58,136 nucleotides of DNA from Dethiosulfatarculus sandiegensis (GTDB taxonomy: Bacteria; Desulfobacterota; Desulfarculia; Desulfarculales; Desulfarculaceae), in contig NZ_AZAC01000044.1 of assembly GCF_000931935.2 (NCBI RefSeq), forward strand, positions 1-58,136, written 5' to 3'. A program made the position numbers and the translations under genes. This document shows, piece by piece, positions 51,298-58,136 of this stretch. How positions within the stretch are numbered: position 1 is the stretch's first letter; every line of letters starts with the position of its first letter. The notes below the pieces were generated by a model. That model ran no database searches, was not told the origin of the DNA, and saw only the letters and a program-made list of their open reading frames with translations.

Positions 51298-52434
51298 ATG
51301 TCCCAAGATATTTACCAAAAACTTGCCAAACACTTAGATGATCTGCCCGGTGGATTTCCCCCCACCGAAGACGGAGTGGAGCTTAAGATATTAAGGCGGC
51401 TTTTTAGCGAGGATGAAGCCGCCCTGGCCCTTTGCCTCACCCTTATCCCTGAAAACACCGCAGTGGTGGCCAAAAGGGCTAAAATACCTGTTGAAGAGGC
51501 TGAAGAACGTTTGCGGGAATTGGCCCGAAAGGGGCTGGCCTTCAGCATAGAGCATAAGGGGAGAGCCCCCCTTTACATGGCGGCTCAGTATGTAATCGGC
51601 ATCTGGGAGTACCATGTAAAAGACTTGGACCCGGAACTGGCCCGGGACATGCAGAAATATATCCCCACCTTGTTCAATATGAAGACCTGGGCCAAGGCCC
51701 CTCAGCTCAGGACCATACCTATTGGCCGCAGCCTTGAATCCGAGCAAAAGATCATGCCCTATGAAGAGGCCAGGGAGCTGATTGCCAAACGAAAAAAAAT
51801 ACTGGTCGCCCCTTGCATCTGCCGGGTTGAGAACAAGATCACCGGTGGAAAGTGCGACAAGCCGGAGGAGGTGTGTCTGGTTTTTGGCTGGGGCGCCGAC
51901 TATTACCAAAGAAACGGATTGGGCAGGTTGATCAGCCGGGAAGAGGCCTATGAAATTCTTGATCTGGCCGATAAGCACGCCCTGGTGCTGCAACCCTCAA
52001 ATGCCAAGAAAATTGTTAATATCTGTTGCTGTTGCGGATGCTGCTGTCAGATTCTCAAAAGCCTTAAAAGACATCCCAAACCCGCAGAATTGGTATCCAG
52101 CGCATTTATAGCTCAACTGGACCGGGAAGAGTGCCTGGGCTGCGGTCTATGTGTGGACCGTTGCCAAATGGATGCCCTTGCCATGGTTGACGACTTGGCG
52201 GTTTTGGATGCCGACCGCTGTATTGGTTGTGGGCTCTGCGTCACCACTTGTCCGGGAGAGGCCTTAAGCCTTAAGCGCAAGCCGGATGATGAGGTCAAGA
52301 ATGTGCCGGCAAATATGATCACCAGCACCTTGGCCCTGGGCAAGGCCAGGGGAAAACTGGGGCCCGCCAAACTGGCCGGTATGCAGCTCAAGTCCAAGCT
52401 GGACCGGTTGTTGGCCTCAAAAAAGGGGGCTTAA
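51298..52434 (+). CDS. 4Fe-4S protein with winged-helix N-terminus and CCCCGCCC motif
   Basis: 378 residues from ATG 51298 with GGAGG upstream. Residues 1-110 look like a winged helix (AVVAKRAKIPVEEAEERLRE). A conserved cysteine set follows: PCICRVE (C173, C175), then GGKCDKPEEVC. Near 242-250 comes the striking ICCCCGCCC, seven cysteines in eight positions. The C-terminus is a two-cluster ferredoxin (CLGCGLCVDRC from C279, and CIGCGLCVTTC). It is cytoplasmic and electron-carrying; the dense cysteines may hold an unusual cluster or bind sulfur from the DsrE-like neighbours. The partner oxidoreductase is unknown. Confidence 0.75.
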   Translation: MSQDIYQKLAKHLDDLPGGFPPTEDGVELKILRRLFSEDEAALALCLTLIPENTAVVAKRAKIPVEEAEERLRELARKGLAFSIEHKGRAPLYMAAQYVIGIWEYHVKDLDPELARDMQKYIPTLFNMKTWAKAPQLRTIPIGRSLESEQKIMPYEEARELIAKRKKILVAPCICRVENKITGGKCDKPEEVCLVFGWGADYYQRNGLGRLISREEAYEILDLADKHALVLQPSNAKKIVNICCCCGCCCQILKSLKRHPKPAELVSSAFIAQLDREECLGCGLCVDRCQMDALAMVDDLAVLDADRCIGCGLCVTTCPGEALSLKRKPDDEVKNVPANMITSTLALGKARGKLGPAKLAGMQLKSKLDRLLASKKGA

Positions 52435-52566
52435 GCGGCGATTAGGGCAAAATCCGCCAACAAGGCGTTAATCGTAATCTTAATAGTCTGCGAAAGGTTT
52501 CATAGCTTGATTCCATAGTCGTAAGTTCGAGGATGGTGTCCCCAACCCTTAGCAAGGAGGAGAACC

Positions 52567-53313
52567 GTGCTTGCCAAAAAGTCGCTCACTTTGGGTGTTT
52601 TTTTGTGCCTGACCCTGATTTTAAGCCAATTTGCATTTGCAGAAGACACGGCCGCTTTAATGGGAAAGGCTGATCAGCTTTACCTGCAAAGGGGGCAGGA
52701 GGGCAAGGCGGTCGAGGCCGCCCGGATTTATGAAACCATTTTAAAGGCTGAGCCGGGCAATACCGAAGCTGCCTGGAAAAAGGCCAGAGCCCTTTTCTGG
52801 GTGGGTGGGCATTCGCCTGAGGAAAAAAAACTCGAGATCTACAGCCAGGCTGTTGAATCAGCCAAGCAGGCCATAAAAAATGATCCTAAAAGCGCGCCCG
52901 CTCATTTTTGGTTGGGGGCCAGTTATGGGTTTTACGGAAATGCCAAGGGGGTAATGGAAAGCCTTTCCTTGATAGACCCTATTAAAGAGGAAATGGCGGC
53001 GGTCATGGAATTGGACCCCACCTATGCCCATGGCGGTCCTGACCGGGTTTTGGGCAGGCTTTACTTCAAAGTTCCCGGCCTGTTCGGGGGAGATAACGAC
53101 TTGGCCATGGAGCATTTGGAAAAGGCGGTCAAGGCCGGGCCGAATTATTTTTTGAACCATATTTACCTGGCCGAGGTCTATCTGGATGAGGAGATGAATG
53201 ACAAGGCCAAAGGACTTTTGCAAAAGGTTTTGGCCGGTCCCCCTTCCGAGGGTATGGAACCGGAGTATGTAGATTGGAAGGCCGCTGCCCAAAGAATGCT
53301 GGGTAAGCTGTAA
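52567..53313 (+). CDS. TAtT-like (TRAP T-component) TPR protein
   Basis: 248 residues with a signal peptide (LTLGVFLCLTLILSQFAFA). Helical TPR-like repeats (ARIYETILKAEPGNTEAAWK, KNDPKSAPAHFWLGASYGFY) and the segment YAHGGPDRVLGRLYFKVPGL are typical of the TAtT family, periplasmic proteins that partner the solute-binding subunit in some TRAP transporters. No TRAP permease or binding protein is adjacent, so this copy is an orphan or acts elsewhere. AAGGAGGAG precedes the start. Confidence 0.8.
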   Translation: MLAKKSLTLGVFLCLTLILSQFAFAEDTAALMGKADQLYLQRGQEGKAVEAARIYETILKAEPGNTEAAWKKARALFWVGGHSPEEKKLEIYSQAVESAKQAIKNDPKSAPAHFWLGASYGFYGNAKGVMESLSLIDPIKEEMAAVMELDPTYAHGGPDRVLGRLYFKVPGLFGGDNDLAMEHLEKAVKAGPNYFLNHIYLAEVYLDEEMNDKAKGLLQKVLAGPPSEGMEPEYVDWKAAAQRMLGKL

Positions 53314-53353
53314 ATCCGGGTATGGGGGCCTTAACCGGAAAGAGCGAAAGATT

Positions 53354-54022
53354 TTGCGCATTGAAGTAGTAAAAGACTTGAACCGGGCCGAGGCCCTCAC
53401 CGGGGTGGTGGTGGTGTTTGATGTTTTTCGGGCCTCAAACACCATCATAAGCCTTCTTTCGGAGGGGGCTTCTAAAGTGTTTTTGTTTTCCGGACTGGAA
53501 GAGGCCAGGGAATTCAAGGAACAGAATCCGGATTATCTGTTGTTGGGGGAAAGGGATGGACTCGCCCCGCCTGGTTTTGAGGGGGGGAACTCCCCTTGCT
53601 CGGCCAGGTCCCTGGATCTGGCCGGGCGCCGGGTTATTCTCACCACCTCCGCCGGGACCCAGTCCGTGCACAGGCTGGGCCGGGCAAGAGCTGTGTTTTT
53701 CGGCTCCTTTGCCAATGCCGCTTTTCTGGCCCGGCATATAAGATCCATGAATCCGGATGAGGTGCATCTCCTGCCCATGGGGCTCAATGCCCTCAGCCCG
53801 GCTGTTGAAGATGATGAGGCCGCCTGGTGGTTGGCCCGGCTTCTTAAAGGGGAACAACCTGATTTCACTGAGGTTAGGCCCAAGCTTATGAATTGTGACG
53901 GGGCGGATAGGCTGCGCTCCCTGAACCAGGTAGATGATCTTGAGTTCTGCACCAGTCCGGACACCCATGACCTGATTGCCGAAGTACATATGGCCGAGCC
54001 GCCCTGGGCAGGGGCGGTTTAA
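53354..54022 (+). CDS. 2-phosphosulfolactate phosphatase family protein (ComB-like)
   Basis: 222 residues from TTG 53354, which fits the family start (MRIEVV) with AAAGAG upstream. VVVVFDVFRASNTIISLL and LLGERDGLAPPGFEGGNSP are the ComB signature, and RRVILTTSAGTQSVHR follows. ComB dephosphorylates 2-phospho-3-sulfolactate to sulfolactate on the route to coenzyme M, but many bacterial members occur without that pathway. No other sulfolactate gene is in the window, so the true substrate is open. It ends at a strong terminator. Confidence 0.82.
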   Translation: MRIEVVKDLNRAEALTGVVVVFDVFRASNTIISLLSEGASKVFLFSGLEEAREFKEQNPDYLLLGERDGLAPPGFEGGNSPCSARSLDLAGRRVILTTSAGTQSVHRLGRARAVFFGSFANAAFLARHIRSMNPDEVHLLPMGLNALSPAVEDDEAAWWLARLLKGEQPDFTEVRPKLMNCDGADRLRSLNQVDDLEFCTSPDTHDLIAEVHMAEPPWAGAV

Positions 54023-54039
54023 GCCTCCTCTGACCAAAA

Positions 54040-54070
54040 AAACCGGCGGCTGAAATTGCCGCCGGTTTTA
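54040..54070. terminator. bidirectional rho-independent terminator
   Basis: AAACCGGCGGC (54040-54050) pairs with GCCGCCGGTTT (54058-54068), with T or A runs on both sides, between convergent genes. Confidence 0.85.
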
Positions 54071-54108
54071 TAATTTATTTATTTTATAAGCTATTTAGAG
54101 GATTGAGC

Positions 54109-55788
54109 CTAGCGGACCCCGGCCACGGCCTGGGAAATGTTGAAGCAGTAGTCGCCTATCTTTTCAAAATTGTTGAGCATATTTACGAAGATCAGGCTGG
54201 GGTCCATCTGACAGACTCCGTCTCTTAAGCGGTTTAAGTGGTTGTTGCGCATCTCTTCGCGCATCTGGTCGATGTCGTCTTCCAGCAGCTTGGCCATCTC
54301 CATTATCTGGGGATCTTTTTCCGCCACCGCGGTTACAACCATGTCCATGAACATGCTCACCCGCTCTGTAATGGTTTTGTAGTCTTTTATGGCCTCATCT
54401 GAGAATTGCAATTCACTTTCCATTATTTCTTCGATGAACTCAGCCAGGTTTTCCACAGTATCGCCCACCCGCTCAAAATTGTTGGCCATACGCATCAAGC
54501 TGGCCAGCTCGCGGCTTTGGGCTTCTGTGATGTCACTTCTGCTGATCTGGACCAGGTATTCCACAATTTCCCGGTGCAACCTATCCAGTGAATCCTCAAT
54601 GGTGAGCGATCGTTTGAGGGCGTCCCTTTTACGGGTGAAGAGCACTTTACAGACCTTTTGATTCATCTCCGCCGCAGCCCAGCCCATGCGCACGATTTCT
54701 TCCCTGGCCTTGGTCAGGGCCACCGCCGCATTGTCCAGATACATGCGGTCCAGATGCAGGGGCTTGGCCAGGTCCTCAAAATTACCATCGTCATCACCAT
54801 GGGTCAGCTTGATCGCCGCCTTGACCAAAAGGGGAAGCAATATTAGGAAGACGGTTGCGTTTATTATGTTGAATAGGGTGTGGGCATTGGCTATATAGCG
54901 GGCAATATATGGTTTTTCTCCACCAATCAAGGTCTCTGGCGGCCCTACGCCCAAAAAGGTGGAGGTTGCCCATTCCACCAGCCCCACAAAGGGGTGGAAG
55001 AAAACCACAATATAAAGCACCCCCAGTACATTGAACATGGTATGGGCTCGGGCCGCCCGGTGAGCCGTCACCGAACTGCCTATAGCCGCCAACTCGGCGG
55101 TTATGGTGGTTCCTATGTTGTCTCCCAAGATCAGGGCAATACAGCCTGGAAGATTCAAAAGCCCTTCGCTGGCCAGGGCCATGGTTATGCCCACTGTGGC
55201 CGAGCTTGATTGCACCATTACCGTGAGAATGGTTCCGGTGAGTACGCAAAGCATGATGCCGAGCATGCTGTCAGCATCGAAACGGGTGAAAAAGGCGATG
55301 AACTCCGGGTGGGAGCGTAGGGGTTTAAATGCCCCTTTCATTACATCCATGCCATAAAAAAGAAGGCCAAAGCCAAGGATGACTTCGCCTATATATCGCC
55401 ATTTGCGGCGGGGCGCGAAAAATTTAAGCCCCACCCCCAAGGCAATGGCTGGTAGGGCCAGGTCGGTAATTTTAAAGGCAATTAATTGAGCGGTGATGGT
55501 GGTGCCCACATTGGCGCCCAAAACCACTCCCACTGCCTGGGTAAGGGTGAGCAGCCCGGCGCTGACAAAACCCACTACTGTGACCGTAGTGGCGGAAGAG
55601 GACTGAATTACTGCGGTAACCACGGCACCGGTCAGTGCGCCGACCACCCGGTTGCTGGAAACCTTTTCCAGAAAATTTCTTAGGCGATCACCGGCAACCG
55701 ACTGCAATCCTCCACTCATGAGCTTCATGCCGAGGATAAACATACCTAGGCCGCCGATAGCCTGGAAAAAAAGTAGTTTTAAATCCAT
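54109..55788 (-). CDS. Na/Pi cotransporter family protein with PhoU-like tail
   Basis: 559 residues. Two inverted repeats of the Na/Pi transporter domain with QSSSATTVTVVGFVSAGLL and QSSSATVGITMALASEGLL (the paired QSS motifs), preceded by GGLGMFILGMKLMSGGLQ. The C-terminal 200 residues are a PhoU-like helical domain (MANNFERVGDTVENLAEF, NNFEKIGDYCFNISQAV). It imports or exports phosphate with Na+ at the inner membrane. A Pho-box-like sequence lies about 160 nt upstream, so phosphate control is plausible. It reads divergently from the DVU0772-type gene. Confidence 0.88.
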   Translation of the reverse strand: MDLKLLFFQAIGGLGMFILGMKLMSGGLQSVAGDRLRNFLEKVSSNRVVGALTGAVVTAVIQSSSATTVTVVGFVSAGLLTLTQAVGVVLGANVGTTITAQLIAFKITDLALPAIALGVGLKFFAPRRKWRYIGEVILGFGLLFYGMDVMKGAFKPLRSHPEFIAFFTRFDADSMLGIMLCVLTGTILTVMVQSSSATVGITMALASEGLLNLPGCIALILGDNIGTTITAELAAIGSSVTAHRAARAHTMFNVLGVLYIVVFFHPFVGLVEWATSTFLGVGPPETLIGGEKPYIARYIANAHTLFNIINATVFLILLPLLVKAAIKLTHGDDDGNFEDLAKPLHLDRMYLDNAAVALTKAREEIVRMGWAAAEMNQKVCKVLFTRKRDALKRSLTIEDSLDRLHREIVEYLVQISRSDITEAQSRELASLMRMANNFERVGDTVENLAEFIEEIMESELQFSDEAIKDYKTITERVSMFMDMVVTAVAEKDPQIMEMAKLLEDDIDQMREEMRNNHLNRLRDGVCQMDPSLIFVNMLNNFEKIGDYCFNISQAVAGVR

Positions 55789-55909
55789 TTCAGGGGATAA
55801 CCTGCCAAGGTTGGGATGGAATTGTTAATTTATGAAAACAATTAGTGACTCCACCGCCATAAATAACGCCTGAAGGCCGTGCCGTCAACCTCTAAAGGGG
55901 GTTTATTTA

Positions 55910-55936
55910 TTGATAACAGTTACTGGTAACTATCAA
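55910..55936. repeat. imperfect inverted repeat upstream of the Na/Pi transporter gene
   Basis: TTGATA-ACA-GTTAC-TG-GTAAC-TATCAA: two half-sites match except for a 3-nt insertion in the left arm. It is a candidate regulator site in the divergent promoter region. Confidence 0.4.
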
Positions 55937-55949
55937 TTTATTTTTTACC

Positions 55950-55967
55950 CTGTAATATTAATGTAAC
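55950..55967. promoter_or_regulatory. Pho-box-like direct repeat
   Basis: CTGTAAT-ATTA-ATGTAAC has the PhoB layout of two 7-base repeats (form CTGTCAT) with a 4-base AT spacer. The orientation is unclear since the region is also nearly palindromic. It lies between the Na/Pi transporter gene and the DVU0772-type gene. Confidence 0.4.
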
Positions 55968-56047
55968 AGATTGGTTTTTGTGTCCCGAACCTAAAAATTC
56001 CTTTCACCAAAGAAAAGGCAGGTCACTGCCGGTTTCGGAGGCTGCAT

Positions 56048-56404
56048 ATGTTGGACCTTGAAGGTTTAAAAAATAATAAGGACTTGGTGGCCAGTATTGA
56101 CTGGGACATGACCCCACGCAAAGCCTTTGAAGAGTATCAACTGAAATCAGTTGATAACTGGAAATATCACTCCGATTCTCCGGTCTGTTATTTTTATGTC
56201 TCCACCTGGAGAGGGGAGGCCAAGCTGCTGTTGATCCGGCGAAGCCTGAAGCAAAGTGAAGAACTGGCAGAGGTGTCGCCGCCCGAGGACCTTATGCGGG
56301 ACTGTATAAGCAGCCAAGAGGGCGAGGATATGCCCAGGGGCCAACTACCCCTTACCCCGGCCCTTAAAAACTGGCTGTACCAGGAGCTTGGCAGCCGAGG
56401 GTAA
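56048..56404 (+). CDS. DVU0772 family protein
   Basis: 118 residues with GGAGG upstream. The N-terminus LKNNKDLVASIDWDMTPRKA and the middle segment with NWKYHSD and CYFYVSTW match the family known from Desulfovibrio (IDWDMTPEEA..., NWR...YFVVNTW...). The C-terminus LTPALKNWLYQELG also fits. It is a small soluble protein without catalytic motifs. The role is unknown. It diverges from the Na/Pi transporter gene and shares the regulatory region with it. Confidence 0.75.
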   Translation: MLDLEGLKNNKDLVASIDWDMTPRKAFEEYQLKSVDNWKYHSDSPVCYFYVSTWRGEAKLLLIRRSLKQSEELAEVSPPEDLMRDCISSQEGEDMPRGQLPLTPALKNWLYQELGSRG

Positions 56405-56597
56405 AGCCGGGAGGACCGGCGTCTCCAATTCTCTCCCGTTTATCAGACAGAATGACGCACTATGGGTGAGATCCGAGTGGAAAAACCGGTCGGCTGGTTT
56501 GTTTTTTTACTTGGCTTGCTCATATGAAAAATATGGGTAAGTTTCTTCGTTGCATTGATATATTAAACTTTTTTAAAGGAAATGGGGTGTTTGGTTG

Positions 56598-57110
56598 ATG
56601 TTTTTCGGGAAAGGGGCTGGAAGGCTCCGCATTACTGCGCTTGTTCTGGCAGGTCTGTGGCTTTTGGGGGCTGCCTCTCTTTGTCTCGCTGCCTCGAAAG
56701 AAGAGGTGCTGGCCCAATCTGATATCTTTTCCGGCCTTACTGACCGGCAATTGGATCTTCTGGCCAGTATAAGCAAAGAAGAACTGGTTCCGGCCGGAAA
56801 TAAACTAACCACCTTTGGTGAGCCGGTTGAGGAATTGCTTGTCATTGCCTCGGGGACAGTAAAGGTGATATTGCCCAGCGGTAATGTTGTGGCCATGGTC
56901 GGGCCGGGCACCACCTTGGGGGAGATGGGGTTTGTGGATAAAAAAAACGCATCCGCCTCTCTGGTGACCCAGGCCGAGTGCAGGGTGCTGAAGCTAAAGG
57001 CCAGTGAACTGCGTTCAATCCTCAATGATAATCCTCTATTGGGTTATAAGGTGATGGAGAAGATCGCGGCCAAGATCAGCCGGAGCCTGCGGGCCAGGAA
57101 CGGGGTTTAG
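56598..57110 (+). CDS. exported CAP-type (cyclic nucleotide-binding-like) domain protein
   Basis: 170 residues from ATG 56598 (a TTG lies one codon earlier). An N-terminal signal peptide (RITALVLAGLWLLGAASLCL ending LCLAAS) is unusual for this family. The rest is one CAP_ED beta barrel: DIFSGLTDRQLDLLASI, VIASGTVKVILPSGNVV, and GEMGFVDKKNASASLVTQ, then the C-helix. In the phosphate-binding cassette the Arg found in cAMP-binding members (G-E-x-A-L-...-R-x-A) is replaced by Ala/Ser, so cyclic nucleotide binding is doubtful. No DNA-binding domain follows. It is probably periplasmic. Confidence 0.75.
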   Translation: MFFGKGAGRLRITALVLAGLWLLGAASLCLAASKEEVLAQSDIFSGLTDRQLDLLASISKEELVPAGNKLTTFGEPVEELLVIASGTVKVILPSGNVVAMVGPGTTLGEMGFVDKKNASASLVTQAECRVLKLKASELRSILNDNPLLGYKVMEKIAAKISRSLRARNGV

Positions 57111-57317
57111 GCAAAGTCTCCCCTTTTCTCTCCACCTTTGGCTCCATGAAGGCCGGATGCTTAAGTTGTAGGATTTTTTTCTAAAATCGTTTTAAGCTGA
57201 AAAAAGTTATTTTTTTGCTAAAGTGATTTTCAATTTTGGCCGATAAGGATACAAAGACCGGAAAAGTAACTTTAACAAATTTATTTTTGTTTCAGCTTTT
57301 AAATTTAAAAAATTATC

Positions 57318-57352
57318 AAATCGACGATCTTTTTAGATCGTCGATTTTTTTA
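57318..57352 (+). terminator. rho-independent terminator after the CAP-type gene
   Basis: A 13-bp stem (AAATCGACGATCT with AGATCGTCGATTT) and a TTTTTTT tract, about 210 nt downstream of the stop codon. Confidence 0.75.
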
Positions 57353-57465
57353 TGATTAAAATCAAGTAGAAAACTTATTAGTGAAAAACATTTAAATAAC
57401 AATGGGTTACAGGTAGTAATTAGGGAAAAAATCAGAATTTTTTCTTAAAAAAATAAAAAAGTGCT

Positions 57466-57491
57466 TAACCTAAAAAATCATCCGCCGATAA
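57466..57491 (+). promoter_or_regulatory. sigma28 (FliA)-type promoter of flagellin
   Basis: GCCGATAA at 57484-57491 is a perfect match to the sigma28 -10 element. A TAAC at 57466-57469 stands at about the right place for the -35 TAAA, with 14 nt between. It lies about 140 nt upstream of a flagellin start, the classic class III gene. Confidence 0.7.
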
Positions 57492-57517
57492 GACCGGTGA
57501 AGGCAATGGACTTAGGG

Positions 57518-57609
57518 CACCGGGAAAATTCATGCCCGGACGCAAGGGGAAAGAGCACGCCATAAGGCTCCTGCCAAGTAAAAGTAAAGCGCCAAAAGGA
57601 TCTTGGCGC
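57518..57609 (+). promoter_or_regulatory. structured flagellin leader with CsrA-like hairpin
   Basis: A stem CCGGG/CCCGG (near 57518-57540) is followed by a perfect 7-bp hairpin GCGCCAA (57589-57595) / TTGGCGC (57603-57609). Its 7-nt loop AAGGATC shows GGA, as in CsrA target loops. A second GGA-containing site, AAGGAGG, is the ribosome-binding site at 57620-57626. This two-site layout recalls CsrA control of flagellin mRNA. Confidence 0.45.
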
Positions 57610-57632
57610 GAAACGGACCAAGGAGGGTTCAA

Positions 57633-58136
57633 ATGTCGTTGGTTGTCAATCACAACATGATGGCCATGAATGCGGCCAGGAATTTGTCGACGATTTACGG
57701 TCGACTGGCCAAGTCCACTCAGAGGTTGTCCTCTGGCCTTAGGGTCAATGACGCTTCTGACGACGCGGCCGGTCTTGCCATCCGCGAGCTGATGCGGGCC
57801 GACATCCAGGTAATCAACCAGGGTATCAGGAACGCCAGCGACGCCATCAGCATGATTCAGACTGCTGAAGGCGCCATGAACGTCATTGATGAAAAGTTGG
57901 TGAGGATGAAGGAATTGGCCGAACAGGCGGCCACCGGCACCTACACCACTGCCCAGCGCGAGATCATGGACTCTGAATATCAGGCCATGGCCGCTGAGAT
58001 CGACCGTATTGCCAATGCCACGGACTTCAACGGCGTCAAGCTTCTTGACGGCACCTTGAATAACTTCCATGAAGGCTCGGGCATGAAGGTGCACTTTGGC
58101 ACCGGCAACTCCAGTGCGGAAGACTATTACTTCATC
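57633..58136 (+). CDS. flagellin, 5' part (cut by window end)
   Basis: The first 168 residues, open to the end of the window. MSLVVNHNMMAMNAARNLST and RLSSGLRVNDASDDAAGLAI are the conserved D0/D1 coiled-coil start of FliC/Hag flagellins. IQTAEGAMNVIDEKLVRMKE and ANATDFNGVKLLDG continue D1. The ATG has AAGGAGG upstream. It builds the filament after export through the flagellar type III system. The D2/D3 and C-terminal regions lie beyond the window. Regulation by sigma28 and possibly CsrA is suggested by the leader. Confidence 0.95.
   Translation, partial: MSLVVNHNMMAMNAARNLSTIYGRLAKSTQRLSSGLRVNDASDDAAGLAIRELMRADIQVINQGIRNASDAISMIQTAEGAMNVIDEKLVRMKELAEQAATGTYTTAQREIMDSEYQAMAAEIDRIANATDFNGVKLLDGTLNNFHEGSGMKVHFGTGNSSAEDYYFI

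Larger units (their letters stand above)
57111..57632. other. AT-rich regulatory region upstream of the flagellin gene
   Basis: No gene supported. It holds a terminator (57318-57352), a sigma28-type promoter (57466-57491) and a long structured leader with at least two hairpins before the flagellin start. Confidence 0.6.

Noticed and set aside
56462..56527. 21-codon hydrophobic peptide (MGEIRVEKPVGWFVFLLGLLI)
   Set aside because: No ribosome-binding site and too short to judge; kept only as a note.
57510..57575. Possible c-di-GMP-I (GEMM) riboswitch: GGGCACCGGG...GGACGCAAGG recalls the conserved core
   Set aside because: The GGGC and downstream G-rich segment cannot form the required helix and the second conserved stem is missing; a covariance-model search would decide.
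57465..58094. Minus ORF opposite the flagellin gene
   Set aside because: The plus strand encodes an unmistakable flagellin with a binding site; the minus frame is a shadow.

Overview
The window reads as chromosome of an anaerobic Desulfobacterota (deltaproteobacterial) lineage, probably a fatty-acid-oxidising sulfate-reducer type. The evidence is gene content: a DVU0772-type protein, TAtT and UPF0280 family proteins, a corrinoid-activator-like ASKHA protein, DsrE-like proteins beside an Fe-S protein, and a beta-oxidation cluster with MeaB. No species can be named from sequence alone. Most of the window looks mid-50s % GC by eye and is densely coding. The exceptions are an AT-rich islet at 1-5 kb and an AT-rich spacer at 37.6-38.3 kb.

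Layout. 0-5.1 kb: an accessory islet. A decayed IS481-type transposase (left) and a truncated IS256-type transposase (right) bracket three AT-rich genes (small LDxGTGS membrane protein, NoeA-like methyltransferase with a kinase-like N-terminus, membrane-anchored sulfatase/LTA-synthase-like enzyme) behind a near-consensus sigma70 promoter. 5.4-10.1 kb: minus-strand genes for a radical SAM enzyme, a YqaA/VTT membrane protein and a PHP-glycosyltransferase fusion, headed by the remnant of a response regulator. A 47-aa cysteine-rich ORF and an MTH1187-type protein follow. 11-16 kb: symporter and threonine synthase with a GntR/FCD regulator and a perfect palindrome upstream; an M48 lipoprotein protease diverges from them. 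16.3-26.2 kb: a minus-strand run with a ferredoxin-less ASKHA protein, cell-wall amidase, MutS, LapB, LapA, HIT hydrolase, YfcE phosphodiesterase and a UPF0280 protein.

26.6-37.6 kb: acyl-CoA metabolism on the plus strand (WYL regulator, two tandem thiolases, enoyl-CoA hydratase, acyl-CoA dehydrogenase, MeaB, sodium:solute symporter, XRE-cupin regulator, second acyl-CoA dehydrogenase). The 3-hydroxyacyl-CoA dehydrogenase, electron-transfer flavoprotein and mutase needed for a full pathway are not in this window. 38.3-40.3 kb: a chemoreceptor. 40.4-48.1 kb: ppx-guaB-guaA and dnaE on the minus strand. 48.4-52.4 kb: a degenerate heparinase-like protein, three small DsrE/DsrH-like proteins and a cysteine-rich Fe-S protein. 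52.6-57.1 kb: TAtT-like TPR protein, ComB-like phosphatase, Na/Pi cotransporter with a possible Pho box, DVU0772 protein, and an exported CAP-type domain protein lacking the cyclic-nucleotide arginine. 57.4-58.1 kb: a flagellin gene cut by the window end, with a sigma28-type promoter and a leader hairpin that looks like a CsrA target.

Strongest candidates for something new: the islet cassette, the radical SAM/VTT/PHP-GT operon, the DsrE-like trio with the CCCCGCCC Fe-S protein, the exported CAP domain, and the 47-aa cysteine protein. All identifications rest on reading motifs by eye; no database search was run.
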